64,000 nt of DNA from Protofrankia sp963555925 (GTDB lineage Bacteria; Actinomycetota; Actinomycetes; Frankiales; Frankiaceae): contig CAUVXJ010000100.1 of NCBI GenBank assembly GCA_963555925.1, forward strand, positions 1-64,000, written 5' to 3'. The notes under the pieces were generated by a model. That model saw only the letters and a list, made by a program, of their open reading frames with translations, did not search any database and was not told the DNA's origin. Both the position numbers and the translations under genes were made by a program. Position 1 is the first letter of the stretch; the number at the start of each line of letters is the position of its first letter. Shown here piece by piece: positions 59,651 to 64,000 of the stretch.

Positions 59651-59686
59651 CCACGGGTCCCGGACCCGAACGTGCGGGACCCGTGG
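59651..59686. terminator. Terminator hairpin after the HBHA-like gene
   Basis: CCACGGGTCCCG and CGGGACCCGTGG form a perfect 12-bp stem around a 12-base loop, just before the aldo/keto reductase start at 59708. Confidence 0.8.
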
Positions 59687-59707
59687 TGTCTCGTGTTGTA
59701 TTGAGAT

Positions 59708-60661
59708 ATGAGATTTCGCCCACTTGGATCCTCCGGCCTGCTGGTTTCCGTCGTCGGTCTCGGCTGCAACAATTTCGGTTCAAGGGTTGACCTCGAGGGC
59801 ACCCGGGCCGTCGTCACCGCCGCACTCGACAACGGCATCACGCTCTTCGACACCGCTGACACTTACGGCAACAAGGGCGGATCGGAAACCCTGCTCGGCC
59901 ATATCCTGCGAACTCGACGCGACGACGTCGTCCTCGCTACCAAGTTCGGCCACGACATGGGTGGCACATACGGCCCCGACTTCAACGCACGCGCTTCCCG
60001 TCGATACATCCGCAAAGCCGTGGAAGGGTCGCTTCGTCGACTTCAGACTGACTACATCGATCTTTTCCAGCTCCACGGACCCGACGCGTTCACTCCGGTC
60101 GAGGAGACCCTGACCGCACTCGACGAGGTCGTCCGCGAAGGCAAGGTCCGCTACGTGGGCTCATCGAACCTGGTGGCCTGGCAGATCGCGGACGCCGAGT
60201 GGACCGCACGCGCATCCGGTACCACCCGCTTCATCTCAGCGCAGAACCACTACAACCTGCTGGAACGCGGCGTGGAGGCCGAACTCGTCCCGGCCGCGCA
60301 GAAGTACGGCATCGGCGTGCTGCCGTACTTCCCACTCGCGAACGGCATTCTCACCGGGAAGTACATGCGGGACGAGCAGCCGCCGCCCGGGACACGGCTT
60401 GCGGGTCGCCAGGACGAGCTGACAGACACGGTATTCGACCGGGTCGAGGCGCTGGAGACCTTCGCCCGCGAACGCGGCCGCTCGCTGCTGGACGTGGCAA
60501 TGGGTGGTCTGGCCGCGCAGCCGGCGGTAGCGTCGGTGATCGCCGGCGCCACCACAGCAGAACAGGTCCGAGCGAACGCCGCGGCCGGCGAGTGGCAGCC
60601 ACGGGCCGACGACCTCGCAGTCCTCGACAAGATTGCCCCGACCCGACGCCCGAAATCCTGA
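59708..60661 (+). CDS. Aldo/keto reductase
   Basis: A 317-residue NADPH-dependent AKR. The catalytic tetrad is visible: Asp and Tyr in LFDTADTYGN, Lys in VVLATKFGHD, His in LFQLHGPDA. VRYVGSSNLVAWQIADAE and a C-terminal SVIAGATTAEQVRANA (NADP-binding) follow. The substrate is unknown, similar to YghZ/general stress AKRs. Start ATG 59708 lacks a clear ribosome site. Confidence 0.92.
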   Translation: MRFRPLGSSGLLVSVVGLGCNNFGSRVDLEGTRAVVTAALDNGITLFDTADTYGNKGGSETLLGHILRTRRDDVVLATKFGHDMGGTYGPDFNARASRRYIRKAVEGSLRRLQTDYIDLFQLHGPDAFTPVEETLTALDEVVREGKVRYVGSSNLVAWQIADAEWTARASGTTRFISAQNHYNLLERGVEAELVPAAQKYGIGVLPYFPLANGILTGKYMRDEQPPPGTRLAGRQDELTDTVFDRVEALETFARERGRSLLDVAMGGLAAQPAVASVIAGATTAEQVRANAAAGEWQPRADDLAVLDKIAPTRRPKS

Positions 60662-60828
60662 TGCCGCCCACGCGGCGGCGACTGACACCGGTCAGCCGTA
60701 GGTCGGTTCGGTCGTGATGGCGACCTTTGTCACCTACGCTCGACCTCCGTCGGGCCGACCGCGCCAGGGCGCGGCTGTCCGTAGGGCGCAACCTGGCCCT
60801 GTGTCCCCGAGGACGGCTGTCCCCGAAG

Positions 60829-60866
60829 ACGGCGGTCATGGTTGAAGATGGCGGTCATGGTTGAAG
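60829..60866. repeat. 19-bp tandem duplication at the macrodomain gene start
   Basis: GGCGGTCATGGTTGAAG occurs twice, 19 bp apart, so the two ATGs are out of frame with each other; only the second copy leads into the gene. Confidence 0.75.
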
Positions 60867-61375
60867 TGAGGCTGGTGCGGGGGGACATCACCGAGCAGAA
60901 CGTCGATGCCGTGGTCAACGCGGCGAACTCGTCGCTGCTCGGTGGCGGCGGAGTGGACGGCGCGATCCACCGCCGCGGCGGACCCGAGATCCTCGCCGCA
61001 TGCCGGGCGCTGCGCGCGAGCACCCTGGGCGGTGGCCTACCGACCGGCCAGGCGGTTGCCACGACAGCGGGACGACTGGCTGCCCGGCATGTCATCCACG
61101 TGGTCGGCCCCGTCTGGTCGGCAACGCAGGACCGCTCGCAGCTGCTGCAGTCCTGTTACGAGCAGGCCCTGCGTGTCGCAACCGAGCTTGGCGCCGCATC
61201 CGTGGCCTTCCCCGCGGTCAGCGCGGGTGCATACGGCTGGCCACGTGAGGACGCCGCCCGCATCGCCGTGGGCACCGTCCTGACCACGGCGACCGACGTG
61301 CGGGAAGCCCGCTTCGTGCTGTTTGACGAGGCCACCCACGCGGCCTTCCAGACGGCTCTGGACGCGCTTGGCTGA
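60848..61375 (+). CDS. MacroD-type macrodomain protein (ADP-ribose/O-acetyl-ADP-ribose deacetylase)
   Basis: A 175-residue stand-alone macrodomain: VRLVRGDITEQNVDAVVNAA, NSSLLGGGGVDGAIHRRGGP, HVVGPVW and SVAFPAVSAGAYGWPREDAA. The Asn and GGGGVDGAIH loop are those of catalytic MacroD/YmdB enzymes that deacylate O-acetyl-ADP-ribose or remove ADP-ribose from proteins. The start may be ATG 60848 or 60857. No ADP-ribosyltransferase or sirtuin is in the window. Confidence 0.92.
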   Translation: MAVMVEVRLVRGDITEQNVDAVVNAANSSLLGGGGVDGAIHRRGGPEILAACRALRASTLGGGLPTGQAVATTAGRLAARHVIHVVGPVWSATQDRSQLLQSCYEQALRVATELGAASVAFPAVSAGAYGWPREDAARIAVGTVLTTATDVREARFVLFDEATHAAFQTALDALG

Positions 61376-61409
61376 TGCGCCGCATCCGCCCCCCCCCCGC
61401 TGCGCCACC

Positions 61410-62348
61410 TCAGCCGCTGACCGCGGCGGTGGCAGCGCTCGCACGGGTGGGCGGCCACGCCACGGTGACCTCACCCAGCCGCCATCGCCGCGCGTTGCCG
61501 CGCACCGGCCAACCGTCCGCCAGCATGACTTCGACCGCCGCAACCCAGCGTTGCCTCGGCCCGAACACCGCGCGCGGCGCCATCCGCGTCCAGGCGTCGT
61601 CGAACGAGGTCAGCAACGCGTGAACATCCTCGCCTGCAACGTTGCGGGCGATCAGCGACTTCGGCAGCCGTTGCGCGATCTCGGACGGACGGCTCAGGCT
61701 CGGCAGATGCGCCGCCAGGGTAAGCGTGGTGCCGCCCGGCCATGATTGCGGTGAGAGCCCCCACATCGGTCCCGGTGCCCCCGGCCGTACCACCGTGTCC
61801 ACCTCGGTGGCGGCAGCGAGTGAACTGTTGATTGCGAACCAGCATGCGCGCCTGCCGATCTCGTCGCAGGTCCCTTCGACCAGCAGACCGCCGGGGGCGA
61901 TCCGTTGGAGCATCGATGCCCAGGCCGGGCCGACCGCCGCGGCCTCATACTGGCGGAGCACGTTCAGCGCGCGAACCAGCACCGGGCGCAGCCCCGCGAG
62001 CTCGAATCCACCATGGGTAAAAGCCAGCCGCGGCGGGTGGGCGGACGGGGCCGCCGCTACCACCCGGTCCCGGTCGATCTCCAACCCGACGACCCTGACG
62101 TCGGGCACGACCCGAGCCAATCGTTGGTACAGCTCAACCGTGGTAATCGGGGATGAACCAAAACCGAGATCGACGACCAGCGGGGCGGGCACACCGCGCA
62201 GGCGGGCCGCCTGCGTCCCGATGATCCAACGATCCACCCTGCGCAGGCGATTCGGATTGGTCGTCCCGCGGGTCGCGAGCCCCAGCGCCCTGGCGCGGCC
62301 AGCGGCCAGCCGAGGCTCACGGCGACGGACGGGAAAGGTACCGGACAC
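61410..62348 (-). CDS. Class I SAM-dependent methyltransferase (mshA neighbour)
   Basis: A 312-residue protein with motif I LVVDLGFGSSPITTVELYQR, VVGLEIDRDRV, and IAPGGLLVEGTCDEIGRRAC. It is the family found divergent from mshA in many actinobacteria (Rv0487 from memory). The substrate is not known. Its 5' end faces mshA across a 405-bp region. Confidence 0.8.
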   Translation of the reverse strand: MSGTFPVRRREPRLAAGRARALGLATRGTTNPNRLRRVDRWIIGTQAARLRGVPAPLVVDLGFGSSPITTVELYQRLARVVPDVRVVGLEIDRDRVVAAAPSAHPPRLAFTHGGFELAGLRPVLVRALNVLRQYEAAAVGPAWASMLQRIAPGGLLVEGTCDEIGRRACWFAINSSLAAATEVDTVVRPGAPGPMWGLSPQSWPGGTTLTLAAHLPSLSRPSEIAQRLPKSLIARNVAGEDVHALLTSFDDAWTRMAPRAVFGPRQRWVAAVEVMLADGWPVRGNARRWRLGEVTVAWPPTRASAATAAVSG

Positions 62349-62753
62349 GGCTTCACGATCGCAGGGCCATGGCCGCCCGAACAGTCACCCCCCGACCAGC
62401 CACCGCCGCTCGGTTCTGACCGCTCGGTTCAGGCTCATGGTCGCCGGCCGGCCGCGACGGGCCCGTCGATCGCGGCCCAGCGAACATCGCCAAAGGTAAG
62501 AGAATAATCACTCTTCGTCCGATATCGGCCCATCGACTCCGCTGGTGGCAGTATGTATCGGGCTCCCGTCGGGACGACGACGCGCCGCGAAGGAGGCAGC
62601 CGGACCGGGCTCGTACCTCAGACCTCGGGCGGAGGTGCCCGCAGGCCGCTGTGCGTGTCGTCGAACGCGTCCGGGCATGCAGGCGGCGGATCTGTTGTTC
62701 GAACATTCGGGAAGCTGGCGATCGATGCGTCCGGCTCATTATGGAGGTGGTCG
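62349..62753. other. 405-bp divergent region upstream of mshA
   Basis: No gene seen. A small inverted repeat AAGAG-(8 bp)-CTCTT lies near 62498-62515 in an AT-richer patch that may hold promoters. Confidence 0.5.
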
Positions 62754-64000
62754 GTGCGTCGGGTCCGGTTCGGCCACCCTCGTCGGGTTGCCATGCTGTC
62801 GATGCACACATCACCGCTGGAACAACCGGGGACCGGTGACGCGGGCGGGATGAATGTGTACGTGGTCGAGCTGTCCCGGCAGCTCGCCACGCTCGGCACC
62901 GAGGTTGAGATCTTCACCAGAGCCACCAGCAGCACGGTGGAGCCGACGGTCACGCTTGCCCCCGGGGTCACAGTGCGTCACGTTGATGCAGGCCCGTTCG
63001 GGGACGTCGGACGAGAGGACCTTCCGGCCTGGTTGTGCTCGTTCATCGTGGATGTGCTGCGGACTGAGGCCGCGCAGGAGCCCGGCTGGTTCGACGTCAT
63101 CCATTCGCACTACTGGCTGTCAGGCCAGGTGGGGCTCGCCCTCTCCCGGCGATGGGCGGTCCCGCTGGTGCACACGGCCCACACCCTGGCAAAGGTCAAG
63201 AACCGTGCGCTTGCCGACGGTGACCGACCAGAACCGCCGAACCGCATCGCCGGCGAGCAGGAGGTCGTCGCCGGTGCGAGCCGGATGATCGCATCCACCG
63301 CTGATGAGCGGCACCATCTCATCGATCTCTACGGAGCGGATCCGAACCTTGTCGACGTGGTGGCGCCCGGAGTCGATCTGGAGGTGTTCCGCCCTGGGGA
63401 GGCGTCGGCGGCGCGGACCCGCCTCGGCCTGCCACCGGACGTGGTACTGCTGCTCTTCGTCGGGCGGATCCAGCCGCTGAAGGCGCCTGACGTGCTTCTG
63501 CACGCCGCCGCCCACCTGCTGGCGCATGAACCGGCGTTGCGGGACCGCATGGTGGTCGCCATCGTCGGCGGACCGAGCGGCTCAGGCCTCGACCGGCCGG
63601 ACGCACTGGTCAAGCTCGCCGCCGAGCTGGGCATCTCCGATGTGGTCCGATTTCAGCCACCGGTTCCCCAAGTGGAGCTTGCCGACTGGTACCGGGCCGC
63701 GAGCGCGGTCGTCGTCCCCAGCCATAGCGAGAGCTTCGGGTTGGTCGCGCTAGAGGCCCAGGCATGTGGGACGCCGGTCGTCGCGGCCGCCGTCGGCGGG
63801 TTGCGCACGGCTGTCCGCCACGGCATTTCGGGAATCCTGGTGGAAGGACGTGATCCGGCCGCCTACGCCGATGCGCTGGCCCGGCTGATCGGTCAGCCCC
63901 GCTGGCGGCGGCGGCTCGCCGCCGGCGCAGTACGACGCGCCACGGAGTTCGGCTGGTCTGCGACAGCACGCGGCGTCATGGCCGGCTACCGTGACGCAGC
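62754..64000 (+). CDS. mshA: D-inositol-3-phosphate glycosyltransferase MshA (3' end cut by window)
   Basis: First committed enzyme of mycothiol synthesis, joining UDP-GlcNAc to 1L-inositol-1-phosphate. 415 codons are visible. The N-terminus has VAMLSMHTSPLEQPGTGDAG and GMNVYVVELSRQLATLG; the donor site has LLFVGRIQPLKAPDVLL and SHSESFGLVALEAQACGTPV with the catalytic Glu pair. GTG 62754 is six bases after GGAGG. The last residues (TARGVMAGYRDA) are near the normal end of the protein. Confidence 0.95.
   Translation, partial: MRRVRFGHPRRVAMLSMHTSPLEQPGTGDAGGMNVYVVELSRQLATLGTEVEIFTRATSSTVEPTVTLAPGVTVRHVDAGPFGDVGREDLPAWLCSFIVDVLRTEAAQEPGWFDVIHSHYWLSGQVGLALSRRWAVPLVHTAHTLAKVKNRALADGDRPEPPNRIAGEQEVVAGASRMIASTADERHHLIDLYGADPNLVDVVAPGVDLEVFRPGEASAARTRLGLPPDVVLLLFVGRIQPLKAPDVLLHAAAHLLAHEPALRDRMVVAIVGGPSGSGLDRPDALVKLAAELGISDVVRFQPPVPQVELADWYRAASAVVVPSHSESFGLVALEAQACGTPVVAAAVGGLRTAVRHGISGILVEGRDPAAYADALARLIGQPRWRRRLAAGAVRRATEFGWSATARGVMAGYRDA

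Noticed and set aside
1..64000. tRNA or rRNA genes
   Set aside because: No cloverleaf with GTTCGANTC-type T-loop and matching acceptor stem, and no rRNA-like stretch, was recognised on either strand by eye; a tRNAscan run would settle it.

Overview
The window is a high-GC actinobacterial chromosome segment. Three things point to the order Frankiales, probably Frankia or a close relative: a futalosine-type menaquinone decarboxylase, prenyltransferase and flavin-prenyltransferase set, mycothiol biosynthesis (mshA), and a BldN-like sigma factor beside rex-hemACDB, together with many small repeat elements. The genus is an inference; the actinobacterial assignment is secure. No rRNA, tRNA, CRISPR array or intact transposase was seen.

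Layout. 0-4.3 kb: late menaquinone genes (ubiD/mqnL-like, mqnP, ubiX/mqnM-like, DUF4229) and a PLDc_N membrane protein. 4.3-11.3 kb: hemL, a histidine phosphatase, then the cytochrome c maturation set tlpA-ccdA-resB-ccsB. 11.3-20.1 kb: a PadR-controlled DrrAB-type ABC exporter, then a cluster built around a phosphosulfolactate synthase (ComA family) and VOC pair divergent from an acyl-CoA ligase, acyltransferase-3 and esterase operon. 20.2-24.3 kb: an accessory island with a coupled three-gene operon (DUF262, DUF3696 AAA ATPase, unknown protein) and a VapBC toxin-antitoxin pair. 24.4-31.1 kb: rex-hemA-hemC-hemD-hemB behind a clear Rex operator, with a glutaredoxin-like gene upstream. 31.6-38.1 kb: BldN-like sigma factor, HAD phosphatase, PlsC-type acyltransferase, SDR epimerase, SAM hydroxide adenosyltransferase and the 32-residue ribosomal protein bS22. 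38.4-43.5 kb: proC, proline dehydrogenase, methyltransferase, TIM-barrel isomerase, Ppx/GppA. 43.8-47.7 kb: regX3-senX3, divergent phoU, and phosphoglycerate mutase. 48.2-56.3 kb: a Nur-like Fur regulator and ygfZ, an XRE/TPR regulator and a four-gene sugar-type ABC importer. 56.7-64 kb: DUF349 protein, XRE regulator and HBHA-like protein, aldo/keto reductase, macrodomain protein, methyltransferase, and the start of mshA.

Gene order from hemL through hem, bS22/proC, ppx, senX3-regX3, gpm, mshA and hbhA resembles the conserved block around Rv0474-Rv0534 of Mycobacterium tuberculosis as I remember it. Against that backbone the 11.9-24.3 kb stretch and the 48-56 kb stretch look like lineage-specific insertions.

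The least explained parts are the ComA-centred cluster, the DUF262/AAA/unknown operon, and several small repeat families. One inverted-repeat family supplies stop codons to neighbouring genes (proC and ygfZ), and a different tandem repeat carries the stop codon of the sigma-factor gene.
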